64,000 bases of DNA from Streptomyces sp. NBC_00459 (lineage in GTDB: Bacteria > Actinomycetota > Actinomycetes > Streptomycetales > Streptomycetaceae): assembly GCF_036013955.1 (NCBI RefSeq), contig NZ_CP107903.1:4092001-4156000 (forward strand). The letters run 5' to 3'. Shown in pieces: positions 16,321 to 27,111 of this stretch. Position numbers and translations under genes: made by a program. The notes beneath the pieces were generated by a model that searched no databases, had not been told where the DNA came from, and saw nothing but the letters and a program-made list of their open reading frames with translations. How positions within the stretch are numbered: position 1 is the stretch's first letter; every line of letters starts with the position of its first letter.

Positions 16321-17028
16321 ATGGCAGACCAGACCCACGTCCTCTTCGTCGAGGACGACGACGTCATCCGCGAGGCCACCCAACTCGCCCTGGAGCGGGA
16401 CGGCTTCGCGGTCACCGCCATGCCCGACGGGCTGTCGGGCCTGGAGGCGTTCCGCGCCGACCGCCCCGACATCGCCCTCCTGGACGTCATGGTCCCGGGC
16501 CTCGACGGGGTCAGCCTGTGCCGCCGTATCCGCGACGAGTCCACCGTCCCGGTGATCATGCTGTCGGCGCGCGCCGACTCGATCGACGTGGTCCTGGGCC
16601 TGGAGGCGGGCGCCGACGACTACGTCACGAAGCCCTTCGACGGTGCCGTCCTGGTCGCCCGGATCCGCGCGGTCCTGCGCCGCTTCGGCCACGCGAGCGG
16701 CCCGAACGCGTCCGGCTCCGAGGGCAGCGCGCCCGTGACCGGCGGGGTGCTGGTCTTCGGGGACCTGGAGATCGACACCGAGGGCATGGAGGTCCGCAAG
16801 GAGGGCCGGACGGTGGCCCTGACCCCCACCGAGATGCGGCTGCTGCTGGAGTTCTCGTCCGCGCCGGGCACGGTCCTGTCCCGCGACAAGCTCCTCGAAC
16901 GCGTGTGGGACTACGGCTGGGGCGGCGACACCCGTGTCGTCGACGTCCATGTGCAGCGGCTGCGTACGAAGATCGGCCAGGACCGGATCGAGACGGTCCG
17001 CGGCTTCGGCTACAAGTTGAAGGCCTGA
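16321..17028 (+). CDS. cseB: Response regulator CseB
   Basis: 235 residues. Receiver domain: acidic pocket EDDD (11-14), phospho-acceptor Asp55 in ALLDVMVPG, and Lys104 in YVTKPF. The C-terminal OmpR/PhoB winged helix covers about 145-233 (LTPTEMRLLLEF, VDVHVQRLRTKIG, VRGFGYKLK). When phosphorylated by CseC, family members of this operon activate the sigE promoter. The ATG follows the cseA stop by about 75 bp. Confidence 0.94.
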   Translation: MADQTHVLFVEDDDVIREATQLALERDGFAVTAMPDGLSGLEAFRADRPDIALLDVMVPGLDGVSLCRRIRDESTVPVIMLSARADSIDVVLGLEAGADDYVTKPFDGAVLVARIRAVLRRFGHASGPNASGSEGSAPVTGGVLVFGDLEIDTEGMEVRKEGRTVALTPTEMRLLLEFSSAPGTVLSRDKLLERVWDYGWGGDTRVVDVHVQRLRTKIGQDRIETVRGFGYKLKA

Positions 17029-17036
17029 GCGGGCCC

Positions 17037-18365
17037 ATGCGACTGACTCGGTTCACGGGCATCCACACCGGGCTCAGGTGGAAGCTGAGCGCCGCCATCG
17101 CGCTGGTCGGCGCGCTCGTGGCGGTCACGCTCAGCCTTGTCGTGCACAACGCGGCCCGGGTCTCGATGCTGGACAGCGCACGCGACCTCGCGGACGAACG
17201 CGTCCTGATCGGACAGAGCAACTACAACCTGTCGGGGCGGCCCAACTTCCCTGGCATCAAGGTCGACGACCCGAACCTGCCCGAGGAGCTGCGGGAGAAG
17301 GCCGCGCAGGGCCGCCGGGCGACCTATGTGACCGACCGGCCGGACGGGGTGCCGGACATCTGGGCGGCCGTACCGCTCAAGGACGGGCACATCATGTCGC
17401 TGCACACCGGGTTCACCGACCGCAGTACGGACATCATGGCCGACCTCGACCAGGCGCTGATCATCGGCTCGATCGCCGTCGTCCTCGGCGGCAGCGCGCT
17501 CGGTGTGCTCATCGGCGCGCAGTTGTCGCGCCGGCTGCGCAAGGCGGCTGCCGCCGCGAACCAGGTCGCCAGGGGCGAGACGGACGTACGGGTGCGGGAC
17601 GCCATCGGCGGTGTCGTACGGGACGAGACCGACGACCTCGCCCGGGCGGTGGACGCGATGGCGGACACACTGCGGCAGCGCCTGGAGGCGGAACGGCGCG
17701 TGACGGCGGACATCGCGCACGAGCTGCGTACGCCGGTGACAGGCCTGCTGACGGCCGCCGAACTGCTGCCGCCCGGGCGCCCGACGGAGTTGGTCCTGGA
17801 CCGGGCGCAGGCCATGCGCACGCTGGTCGAGGACGTCCTGGAGGTGGCCCGTCTCGACGGCGCGTCGGAACGGGCCGAGCTGCAGGACATCATGCTGGGC
17901 GAGTTCGTGGCCCGGCGGGTGCTCGCGAAGGACCCGGAGATCGCCGTACACGTGGTGCACGAGTCGGAGGTCACGACGGATCCGCGGCGGCTGGAGCGCG
18001 TCCTGTTCAATCTGCTGGCCAACGCGGCACGGCACGGCAAGGCGCCCATAGAGGTGTCGGTCGAGGGCCGGGTCATCCGCGTACGCGACCACGGCACCGG
18101 CTTCCCGGAGGACCTGCTGGCGGACGGACCGAGCCGCTTCCGTACGGGGAGCAGTGACCGTTCGGGACACGGCCACGGTCTCGGCCTCACCATCGCCGCA
18201 GGCCAGGCCCGAGTTCTGGGCGCCCGCCTCACGTTCCGCAACATACGTCCACCGGGCGCCCCGGAGCACGTCCCCGCGGAGGGCGCGGTGGCAGTCCTGT
18301 GGCTCCCGGAACACGCCCCGACCAACACGGGCAGCTACCCGATGCTGCCGCGCGCGAGCAGCTGA
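17037..18365 (+). CDS. cseC: Sensor histidine kinase CseC
   Basis: 442 residues. Membrane helices at about 16-37 and 140-162 flank an extracytoplasmic sensor loop of roughly 100 residues. A HAMP-like segment follows. The phospho-acceptor box TADIAHELRTPVTG (His228) and the ATP-binding N, G1 and G2 boxes (NLLANAARHG, VRDHGTGFP, GHGLGLTIA) come next. It signals cell-envelope damage to CseB. It starts 8 nt after the cseB stop, so the two are translationally close. Confidence 0.94.
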   Translation: MRLTRFTGIHTGLRWKLSAAIALVGALVAVTLSLVVHNAARVSMLDSARDLADERVLIGQSNYNLSGRPNFPGIKVDDPNLPEELREKAAQGRRATYVTDRPDGVPDIWAAVPLKDGHIMSLHTGFTDRSTDIMADLDQALIIGSIAVVLGGSALGVLIGAQLSRRLRKAAAAANQVARGETDVRVRDAIGGVVRDETDDLARAVDAMADTLRQRLEAERRVTADIAHELRTPVTGLLTAAELLPPGRPTELVLDRAQAMRTLVEDVLEVARLDGASERAELQDIMLGEFVARRVLAKDPEIAVHVVHESEVTTDPRRLERVLFNLLANAARHGKAPIEVSVEGRVIRVRDHGTGFPEDLLADGPSRFRTGSSDRSGHGHGLGLTIAAGQARVLGARLTFRNIRPPGAPEHVPAEGAVAVLWLPEHAPTNTGSYPMLPRASS

Positions 18366-18413
18366 GGGGGCAATCCCACCCACCCGTTCACCGCATCGAC
18401 GTCCCGCACCATT

Positions 18414-18534
18414 CAGCCCGTCCGGCGTTTGAGGACGAGCGCCTTCAGCGCGAAGCGGGGTCTGGGGGCGCAGCCCCCAGTGGGGGTCCCCCCTCTGGGG
18501 GAGGGATGGGTCGGGTAGGGGCGGCGGGGGCGAA
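18414..18534. repeat. Dispersed intergenic repeat family B, copy 2
   Basis: Begins CAGCCCGTCCGGCGTTTGAG and ends GGGTAGGGGCGGCGGGGGCG, matching the boundaries of the 13471 copy. It carries an extra internal segment of stacked G/C hairpins (for example CTGGGGG and CCCCCAG at 18462-18480). It lies between convergent cseC and the MFS gene and may act as a terminator. Confidence 0.82.
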
Positions 18535-18610
18535 ACAACCACAGCCGAAGACCCCCGGGGGCAGCCGCACCCGAGGGCCTTCGACACCTCACCGTCCCCC
18601 AGCCCCCACG

Positions 18611-20242
18611 TCAAACCGCCTCAACCACAGTCCCCTTGACCGAAGCCGAAGCCGAATCGGAACCCGAGCCGGAGCCCTCGCCCTCGCCACCCTTCTCCGG
18701 CTCCGCCCCCTTCAACGGAACCTCCTTCACGAACACCGCCGCCACCAGCACCACGACCGCCACGACAGCCCCCAGCAAAAACGCCGAGTGCGTCCCGGAA
18801 GCCACCGCGTACTGGTACGCCTCCCGCGCCGCCGCCGGCAACTTCGCCAGGCTCGCCGCATCCAGCTGCGCCGACTGCTCGGTCACCTTGGAGCCCAGCG
18901 CCCCGGCCCGCTCGCTCATCACGTCCTGCACCCGGTTGTTGAACAGCGCCCCCATGATCGCGACCCCGAACGAGGACCCGAGCGTACGGAACAGGGTGGT
19001 CGTGGAGGACGCGACGCCCATGTCCTTCATCTCGACACTGTTCTGCGCGACCAGCATGGTGATCTGCATCAGACAGCCGAGGCCCGCCCCGACCACCGCC
19101 ATGTACAGACCGGACGTCAGCCGCGAGGTCTCCGTGTCCATCTGCGCGAACAGGTACAGCCCGACGCTCAGCAGCACACCGCCGACCAGCGGGAACACCT
19201 TGTACTTGCCGCTGCTCGTCGTCACCCGCCCCGCCACCATGGACACGACCATCATCGACGCGAGCATCGGAAGCAGCAGCAGCCCGGAGTTGGTCGCGGA
19301 CGCGCCCTGCACGGACTGCTGGTACAGCGGCAGGAACAGCACCGCACCGAACATCACGAAGCCGGTGATGAAGCCGATGATCGACATCAGGGTGAAGTTG
19401 CGGCTGCGGAAGATGTGCAGCGGAATGATCGGCTCGGCGGCCTTCGTCTGCCAGAACACGAACCCGACGAGCGAGGCGACGCCGATCCCGATGAGCTCCA
19501 TGATCATGGCGGAGCCCCACGCGTACTCCGTACCGCCCCAGGTCGTGACGAGCACGATCGACGTGATGCCGACCGTCAGCAGCGCGACGCCCGGATAGTC
19601 GATGCGCGTCTTCGCCCGCTTCTTCGGCAGGTGCAGCACGGCGCTGATGGCGGCGAGCGCCACGACACCCAGCGGCAGGTTGATGTAGAACGACCAGCGC
19701 CAGCCCAGGTGGTCCGTCAACGCCCCGCCGACCAGCGGTCCGCCGATCATGGCGAGTGCCATCACGCCGGCCATCATGCCCTGGTACTTGCCCCGCTCAC
19801 GCGGCGGAATCAGGTCCCCGATGATCGCCATGACCCCGACCATCAGGCCACCGGCGCCAAGTCCCTGCACGGCCCGGAAGCCGATCAGCTGTCCCATGTC
19901 CTGGGCCATACCGCTGAGCGCCGACCCGATCAGGAAGAGCACGATCGAGCTCATGAAGACGCCCTTGCGCCCGTACATGTCACCGAGCTTGCCCCAGATC
20001 GGGGTGGAGGCGGCGGTGGCGAGCGTGTAGGCCGTCACGACCCACGCGAGGTGTTCGAGCCCGCCCAGTTCACCTACGATCGTCGGCATCGCCGTACCGA
20101 TGATCATATTGTCCAGCATTGCGAGCATCATCGCGATCATGAGCGCGAGCAGCACCACACGCACGCTCCGCGGCTGCTTGCCCTGCTGAACCTGCTCGCC
20201 TTGCCCGCCCTGTTCGTCCACCACTGCCCGCGTGTCCGCCAT
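18611..20242 (-). CDS. MFS multidrug exporter, DHA2 (14-TMS) family
   Basis: 543 residues. The first helix motif LDNMIIGTAMPTIVGEL, the loop 2-3 motif GKLGDMYGRKGVF and the antiporter motif C GPLVGGALTDHLGWRWSFYIN identify an EmrB/QacA-type proton-drug antiporter with about 14 helices. A short acidic N-terminus and a Glu/Gly/Ser-rich C-terminal tail are cytoplasmic. It is divergent from a TetR regulator across two inverted operator copies, the usual self-contained drug-efflux module. The substrate is unknown. The ATG at 20242 precedes MADTRAVVDEQ. Confidence 0.93.
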   Translation of the reverse strand: MADTRAVVDEQGGQGEQVQQGKQPRSVRVVLLALMIAMMLAMLDNMIIGTAMPTIVGELGGLEHLAWVVTAYTLATAASTPIWGKLGDMYGRKGVFMSSIVLFLIGSALSGMAQDMGQLIGFRAVQGLGAGGLMVGVMAIIGDLIPPRERGKYQGMMAGVMALAMIGGPLVGGALTDHLGWRWSFYINLPLGVVALAAISAVLHLPKKRAKTRIDYPGVALLTVGITSIVLVTTWGGTEYAWGSAMIMELIGIGVASLVGFVFWQTKAAEPIIPLHIFRSRNFTLMSIIGFITGFVMFGAVLFLPLYQQSVQGASATNSGLLLLPMLASMMVVSMVAGRVTTSSGKYKVFPLVGGVLLSVGLYLFAQMDTETSRLTSGLYMAVVGAGLGCLMQITMLVAQNSVEMKDMGVASSTTTLFRTLGSSFGVAIMGALFNNRVQDVMSERAGALGSKVTEQSAQLDAASLAKLPAAAREAYQYAVASGTHSAFLLGAVVAVVVLVAAVFVKEVPLKGAEPEKGGEGEGSGSGSDSASASVKGTVVEAV

Positions 20243-20272
20243 CGTGTCCGCCCCACTCCCCCACGTACTCCT

Positions 20273-20294
20273 ACTTACTTGCCGCCCGGCAAGT
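20273..20294. promoter_or_regulatory. TetR-type operator O1
   Basis: 22-nt site containing a perfect 18-bp palindrome (ACTTGCCG-CC-CGGCAAGT, 20277-20294), preceded by ACTT. It lies 31 bp upstream of the MFS start. Confidence 0.75.
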
Positions 20295-20321
20295 TGGCTA
20301 CACTGGGAAGCTAGACCTCTA

Positions 20322-20343
20322 ACTAGCCGGGCGTCAAGTAAGT
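20322..20343. promoter_or_regulatory. TetR-type operator O2 (inverted copy of O1)
   Basis: On the minus strand it matches O1 at 20 of 22 positions, so the two sites face each other with a 27-bp gap. It lies about 53 bp upstream of the tetR-type start. Confidence 0.75.
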
Positions 20344-20395
20344 TTTGTCCCAAGGGCACTCCCGAGGGTTTAGCAGCGGAAGCAGGAGTACGGGC

Positions 20396-20983
20396 ATGGA
20401 CCGCACCAAGCAGCGTCGACGTGGGGACACCCGTCAGCGCATCCAGGACGTGGCGCTCGAACTCTTCGCCGAACAGGGTTACGAAAAGACCTCGCTGCGG
20501 GAGATCGCCGAGCGCCTCGACGTCACGAAGGCGGCGCTCTACTACCACTTCAAGACCAAAGAAGAGATCGTCGTCAGCCTGTTCGAGGATCTGACGAAAC
20601 CGATCGAGGACCTGATCGAGTGGGGCCGGCGGCAGCCGCACACCCTCGACACGAAGCAGGAGATCGTACGCCGCTACAGCGAGGCGCTCACCGAAGCGGC
20701 CCCCCTCTTCCGCTTCATGCAGGAGAACCAGGCGACGGTACGGGACCTGAGCATCGGCGACATGTTCAAGACCCGCATGCTCGACATGCGGGAGATCATC
20801 ATCGATCCGGACGCCCCCCTGGTCGACCAGGTCCGCTGCATCAGCGCGATGTTCACGCTGCACGCCGGGATGTTCGTGCTCCAGGACCTCGCGGGCGACG
20901 CGGAAGAGAAGCGCCAGGCGGTCCTGGAGGTCGCGATCGGCCTGGTGACACAGGCACACGAGGGCACTGACCGGCCTCTGTAG
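20396..20983 (+). CDS. TetR-family regulator of the divergent MFS exporter
   Basis: 195 residues from ATG 20396, with AGGAG 7 nt upstream. Helix-turn-helix at about residues 13-58 (RIQDVALELFAEQGYEKTSL, then YYHFKTKEEI). The C-terminal helical domain would bind the drug or metabolite ligand. The divergent exporter and paired operators strongly suggest it represses both genes and itself. Confidence 0.93.
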   Translation: MDRTKQRRRGDTRQRIQDVALELFAEQGYEKTSLREIAERLDVTKAALYYHFKTKEEIVVSLFEDLTKPIEDLIEWGRRQPHTLDTKQEIVRRYSEALTEAAPLFRFMQENQATVRDLSIGDMFKTRMLDMREIIIDPDAPLVDQVRCISAMFTLHAGMFVLQDLAGDAEEKRQAVLEVAIGLVTQAHEGTDRPL

Positions 20984-21081
20984 CCGCAGCGCCCTCGACC
21001 GGCCGGGTCACACACCGAGCAGACAACGCCCACAGGTCACACAGAGCAGACAGACCAGAGCAGTCGAACCGGTCGAACCGG

Positions 21082-21678
21082 TCAGACAGTCACGCCCTTG
21101 GCCCGCAGAAAGGCCACGGGGTCGACGGCGGACCCGTAGTTCGCCGTCGTACGGATCTCGAAGTGCAGGTGCGGGCCGCTGGAGTTGCCCGTGTTGCCGG
21201 ACAGGGCTATGCGCTGCCCGGTGGCCACGACCTGGCCGACCTTCACACTGATCCGCGACAGATGGGCGTACTGCGAGTACGTCCCGTTGCCGTGCTTGAT
21301 GACGACGGCGTTGCCGTACGCCGAACCGTCACCGGCGCCGTTGCCGCCGGCCTTGACGACGGTGCCGCCGTGCGCGGCGACGACCTTGGTACCGCTCGGC
21401 ACCGCGAAGTCCTGGCCGGAGTGGGTGGACGACCACATGTTGCCGGCCTGGTTGAAGCTGGCGCTGAGCTTGTACTTCTTGACCGGGTCCACCCAGGTGG
21501 CGGCCTTCTTGGCGGCGGCCTGAACCTGCACGGCCCCCGTCGCACCGGTCTCGGCGGCGGCAGCGACCCCGGTCACCCCCAGGACGATCGACACCCCGAG
21601 CCCGGCGGCCAGAGCCGAGACGCGGGAGACACGGGAGACGCGGGTCGTACGGGACAGGGTGGTGGCGCGCTGGAACAT
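21082..21678 (-). CDS. Secreted M23-family peptidoglycan endopeptidase
   Basis: 198 residues. An Arg-rich n-region and a hydrophobic signal peptide end around VAAAAE (residues 39-43). The M23/LytM core has the zinc-site residues His86 and Asp90 (HSGQDFAVP) and the His170-x-His172 pair in SGPHLHFEI. There is no LysM or SH3 module. It should cleave peptide cross-bridges during growth or sporulation. The upstream leader was checked for a c-di-AMP riboswitch and lacks its conserved cores. Confidence 0.94.
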   Translation of the reverse strand: MFQRATTLSRTTRVSRVSRVSALAAGLGVSIVLGVTGVAAAAETGATGAVQVQAAAKKAATWVDPVKKYKLSASFNQAGNMWSSTHSGQDFAVPSGTKVVAAHGGTVVKAGGNGAGDGSAYGNAVVIKHGNGTYSQYAHLSRISVKVGQVVATGQRIALSGNTGNSSGPHLHFEIRTTANYGSAVDPVAFLRAKGVTV

Positions 21679-22150
21679 CGAGACCTCATGGGGACGGGGA
21701 CAGAAAAGCCACCCGGCACAGGCGATCCCGCCGGATGGGCAACCCCTTGGTAACCCCGAGCCCCGCCGATCCCCAAACTTCCGATCTACGACACAAGTTC
21801 GTAGACGACCACAAATTTACCCACTTCTTGACAAAACAACCGAAGCAACCACCCGCCACAAACCCCTACCGACCCGCACCCTCACCCACTAATCGCCCTA
21901 GTAACGGACATTTCGCCTGTGCCTCATGTCACCGGGCCGCAAGATCCATCGACGTACGACTGTGACGCGCACAACTCGCCGCCACGGGACCGGTAATGGG
22001 CCGAATAAACCCGCGCCGACTACTGGCACCTCGCCGCTACCCGTGAGTAATGTGCCCTTCCCATCAGCGCCACTCACTCCCGCAAGCATGTCCCTGACAT
22101 CTGCATGCCCTGGCACCGCACGGCCCTACGTGAGAGGACCCCCAACTCCG
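21679..22150. other. Relatively A/T-rich intergenic region with an inverted repeat
   Basis: About 470 bp between divergent secreted-protein genes without a convincing gene. It contains TCTACGA-N7-TCGTAGA (21785-21805), a hairpin or operator candidate. It also holds a pair of related GGGGTTACC / GGGGTTGCCC words (minus strand, 21735-21758). The base composition is clearly less G+C-rich than the flanks. Confidence 0.5.
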
Positions 22151-22798
22151 ATGACAAGAGGCTCAGCAGGCTCCTGGACGCCCTGGACCCGCCGTATCGG
22201 CCTGACCGCTGCCGCCGCGATCGCCGCGGTGACCCTGGCCGGCCCCGGCACCGCCCAGGCCGCGACCACCGCTGCCACCGCGTCCGTGTCGGCAGCCGCC
22301 GAGGACGTCGACTACGCCACCTGGCAACAGGACTGCCAGACCGTGATGGACCAGGCCCTGCCCTATCTGAAGCAGCGCATAGCCGCCGCCTCCAAGGGCG
22401 AGAAGCAGGCGATCGTCTTCGACATCGACAACACCACCCTGGAGACCGACTACGGCTTCAGCTACCCGTCGCCGGCCAACGCACCCGTGCTGAAGGTCGC
22501 CCAGTACGCCCAGGACCACGGCGTCGCCCTGTTCTTCGTCACCGCGCGCCCGGACATCATCAAGCCCTTCACTCAGTACAACCTCACGTACGTCGGCTAC
22601 AACGTGACCGGGCTGTACGTCCGCAATCTGATCGACCTCTTCAAGAACGTGGCCGACTACAAGACCGCGCAGCGCGTCGACATCGAGTCGAAGGGCTACA
22701 CGATCATCGCCAACATCGGCAACAGCGCCACCGACCTGTCGGGCGGCCACGCCGAGAAGACGTACAAGCTGCCGGACTACGACGGCCAGCTGTCGTAG
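22151..22798 (+). CDS. Secreted HAD-superfamily (class IIIB) acid phosphatase
   Basis: 215 residues. The signal peptide ends at an AQA-A site (about residue 37). The HAD motif I is VFDIDNTTLE with nucleophile Asp91 and Asp93. Downstream FFVTARPDI (motif II) and NIGNSATDLSGG (motif III/IV-like) match plant VSP/class B-type acid phosphatases. It likely releases phosphate from organic phosphates outside the cell. The ATG at 22151 gives the best signal peptide; earlier in-frame starts exist. It ends before a strong hairpin. Confidence 0.88.
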   Translation: MTRGSAGSWTPWTRRIGLTAAAAIAAVTLAGPGTAQAATTAATASVSAAAEDVDYATWQQDCQTVMDQALPYLKQRIAAASKGEKQAIVFDIDNTTLETDYGFSYPSPANAPVLKVAQYAQDHGVALFFVTARPDIIKPFTQYNLTYVGYNVTGLYVRNLIDLFKNVADYKTAQRVDIESKGYTIIANIGNSATDLSGGHAEKTYKLPDYDGQLS

Positions 22799-22811
22799 GT
22801 CGTCAGGGCAT

Positions 22812-22851
22812 ACGAGAGGGGCCGGTGCTGGAAAGCACCGGCCCCTCTCGT
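22812..22851. terminator. Bidirectional terminator between the phosphatase and clpC
   Basis: A perfect 18-bp stem (22812-22829 with 22834-22851) closed by a GGAA tetraloop. It serves the convergent HAD phosphatase and clpC genes. Confidence 0.92.
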
Positions 22852-22915
22852 TCAGTTCAGGCGGTACCCGCAGGCGAAGAGCCTCGGGCAGCGCCCTCAG
22901 GCGCACCCCGGAGGG

Positions 22916-25444
<2,529 letters not shown>

Positions 25445-25656
25445 CGTTAATCGCTCCTCAGAGCGGTCAGGCAGTAAGGGGACGCTCCCCTCCCTGTCCT
25501 TCCGCAGCTTAGTCCCGCAAGCGGGGACCGCTCATTCCAACTGCCGACACCGGACCGAGAACCAACACAGCCTCCTGACCCCGTACGCCGACATATGCTC
25601 CAACCCGATCGTGCGAGACGATGTTCCCGCAGGCCAGGGAGATACCCTCACTATCA

Positions 25657-25673
25657 GTACGCCGATGGCGAAC
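25657..25673. promoter_or_regulatory. Candidate ClgR operator upstream of clpC
   Basis: On the minus strand it reads GTTCGC-CATCG-GCGTAC, matching the GTTCGC-N5-GCG(A/T)AC-type palindrome I recall for ClgR. It is 213-229 bp upstream of the clpC start. A -10-like TATCTC lies about 25 bp closer to clpC. The rest of the 440-bp gap is the clpC leader and shows no gene. Confidence 0.55.
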
Positions 25674-25886
25674 GTGAGACGCCCTTTTCTGCGTGTCGCC
25701 CCCTCCCACTAGGGATTGTCTTACCCGTACGGACCGACACTCCATGCCGGATGCACGGGTTCCCTCCGCTACGGGCGAACAACCTTGCGCCGCCGAACTG
25801 CTCCGGGCTTCCCCGAAATCGGCACTCTGTGCGCCCGACAGGACACCCAGCGTAACTCGCGGCCTCTCGCGGCGGTTGGCTTTGAC

Positions 25887-26570
25887 ATGGTCCCCACGGT
25901 CCCCCTTCCTCGTCGCCCTCTTGATACGGACGACACCCCTGGTGGTCTCACGAGTGACACCGGTACCGATGTCACCGGTGACATCCGCCGTTGGTACGAG
26001 AACGAACTGGGGTGGGCGACAGTGCCCGGTTCCGGTTCCTCGGGGTCTCCGCTGCGGCTGGCCGTGGGCCTGTGCTTCGACGTGCTGGACGTGCCGGCGG
26101 AGGCGGGCTTCGCGACGCTGCGCCAACGGGCGCGGACACGGGCGCCGGGTTCCCCTGTGGCCCTGTGCGGGGACCGGATGCTGGTCCTGGTGGCCGCGGG
26201 CAGCTCGGACGAGTTGCCGGGGCTGCTGGACTGGCTGGAGTGGGGCGGGCTCACACCGGACCTGAGGGCGATCGGCGCGGGCGGCCACATCGAGGCACCC
26301 CTGCCACCCGGGTTTCCGGGGCTTCCCGCACTGCCCGGATTTTCCGGCGGTACGGGCGACTTGCCGGGCCCGACAAATCCGCAGGGGGCCGCTGTCTGGC
26401 TGCGGCCCCCTGAAACAGGGTGCGGGACGGAAATCCCACTGCCGACGATGTCGGCCCTGGGGGGCGTCGGAGGCGCCCCCGATCTCGTACGGCTGGTGGA
26501 CACGCTGGCGACGCAATGCCATCGGGTCCGACTGCGGCGCGCGAGCGCTCAGCCGTTGGCCTTCTCGTAA
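25887..26570 (+). CDS. SCO3374-family conserved streptomycete protein
   Basis: 227 residues from ATG 25887. The core RRWYENELGWATVPG...LRLAVGLCFDVLDVPAEAGF and the later LLDWLEWGGL and AAVWLRPPE resemble the N-terminal part of actinobacterial bifunctional primase/polymerase-like proteins. The active-site acidic cluster of true primases is not evident, so enzymatic function is doubtful. The 3' end overlaps the 3' end of convergent lsr2 by 22 bp. Confidence 0.75.
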   Translation: MVPTVPLPRRPLDTDDTPGGLTSDTGTDVTGDIRRWYENELGWATVPGSGSSGSPLRLAVGLCFDVLDVPAEAGFATLRQRARTRAPGSPVALCGDRMLVLVAAGSSDELPGLLDWLEWGGLTPDLRAIGAGGHIEAPLPPGFPGLPALPGFSGGTGDLPGPTNPQGAAVWLRPPETGCGTEIPLPTMSALGGVGGAPDLVRLVDTLATQCHRVRLRRASAQPLAFS

Positions 26571-26884
26571 GCCTCACGAATGGATGCGGGAACGCGGCCA
26601 CGGTCATTGACCTCGTAACCGTTCTCCTTCGCCCAAGCACGGATCTGCGCGGTGTCCTGGCTGCCGCCAGTGACGACACGCGCCTTTCCACGCCCACCCG
26701 AAGCGCGACCTCCAGTGCGACGGCCGCCCTTGACGTAGGCGTCGAGGAGACCGCGAAGCTTGTCGGCATTGGCAGTCGTGAGGTCGATCTCGTACGTCTT
26801 GCCGTCCAACGCGAACGTCACGGTCTCGTCGGCCTCGCCACCGTCGAGGTCGTCGACAAGAAGGACCTGAACCTTCTGTGCCAC
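26549..26884 (-). CDS. lsr2: Nucleoid-associated xenogeneic silencer Lsr2
   Basis: 111 residues from GTG 26884, with GAAAGGA 7 nt upstream. The N-terminal dimerisation domain (KVQVLLVDDLDGGEADETV, with the beta-strand YEIDL) and a basic linker (GGRRTGGRASGGRGK) precede the C-terminal DNA-binding domain. That domain carries the AT-hook-like RGR motif in NDRGRVPASI. Lsr2 binds AT-rich minor grooves and silences acquired DNA. The promoter region is unusually A/T-rich for this window, compatible with autoregulation. Confidence 0.97.
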   Translation of the reverse strand: MAQKVQVLLVDDLDGGEADETVTFALDGKTYEIDLTTANADKLRGLLDAYVKGGRRTGGRASGGRGKARVVTGGSQDTAQIRAWAKENGYEVNDRGRVPASIREAYEKANG

Positions 26885-26955
26885 CGGATTTCCTTTCATC
26901 GATAACTCGGGAGCCGAGGCTGCGGCATGCGCCGCCGATTCGCGTCCCCTGTTAT

Positions 26956-26974
26956 ATGCAGTACTGCAGTACAT
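26956..26974. promoter_or_regulatory. Overlapping palindromes in the lsr2 promoter
   Basis: TGCAGTACTGCA (26957-26968) and GTACTGCAGTAC (26961-26972) overlap. On the minus strand they lie between a TTTCCG -35-like and a TATAAC -10-like element (18-nt spacer), so a bound protein would block RNA polymerase. Confidence 0.5.
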
Positions 26975-27111
26975 CGGAAAGCAAACCGCTTTTGCCGGAA
27001 AAACACAAACCCCCGGGAGAGACCGGCCTCCCTTCCCCGGGCCGGAAACGTGCGCGTTTCGGACATAGGGAACCGGGGCAGGGCGCCCGACAGGAATTAC
27101 CCGATGCCCGA

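Noticed and set aside
21679..21780. c-di-AMP (ydaO/yuaA) riboswitch upstream of the M23 peptidase gene
   Set aside because: The G-rich leader looked suggestive, and disA is in the window, but the conserved cores of the ydaO class (the GGGGUGAAUC-like and CCGUCAGCUAACC-like segments) are absent and the leader is too short.
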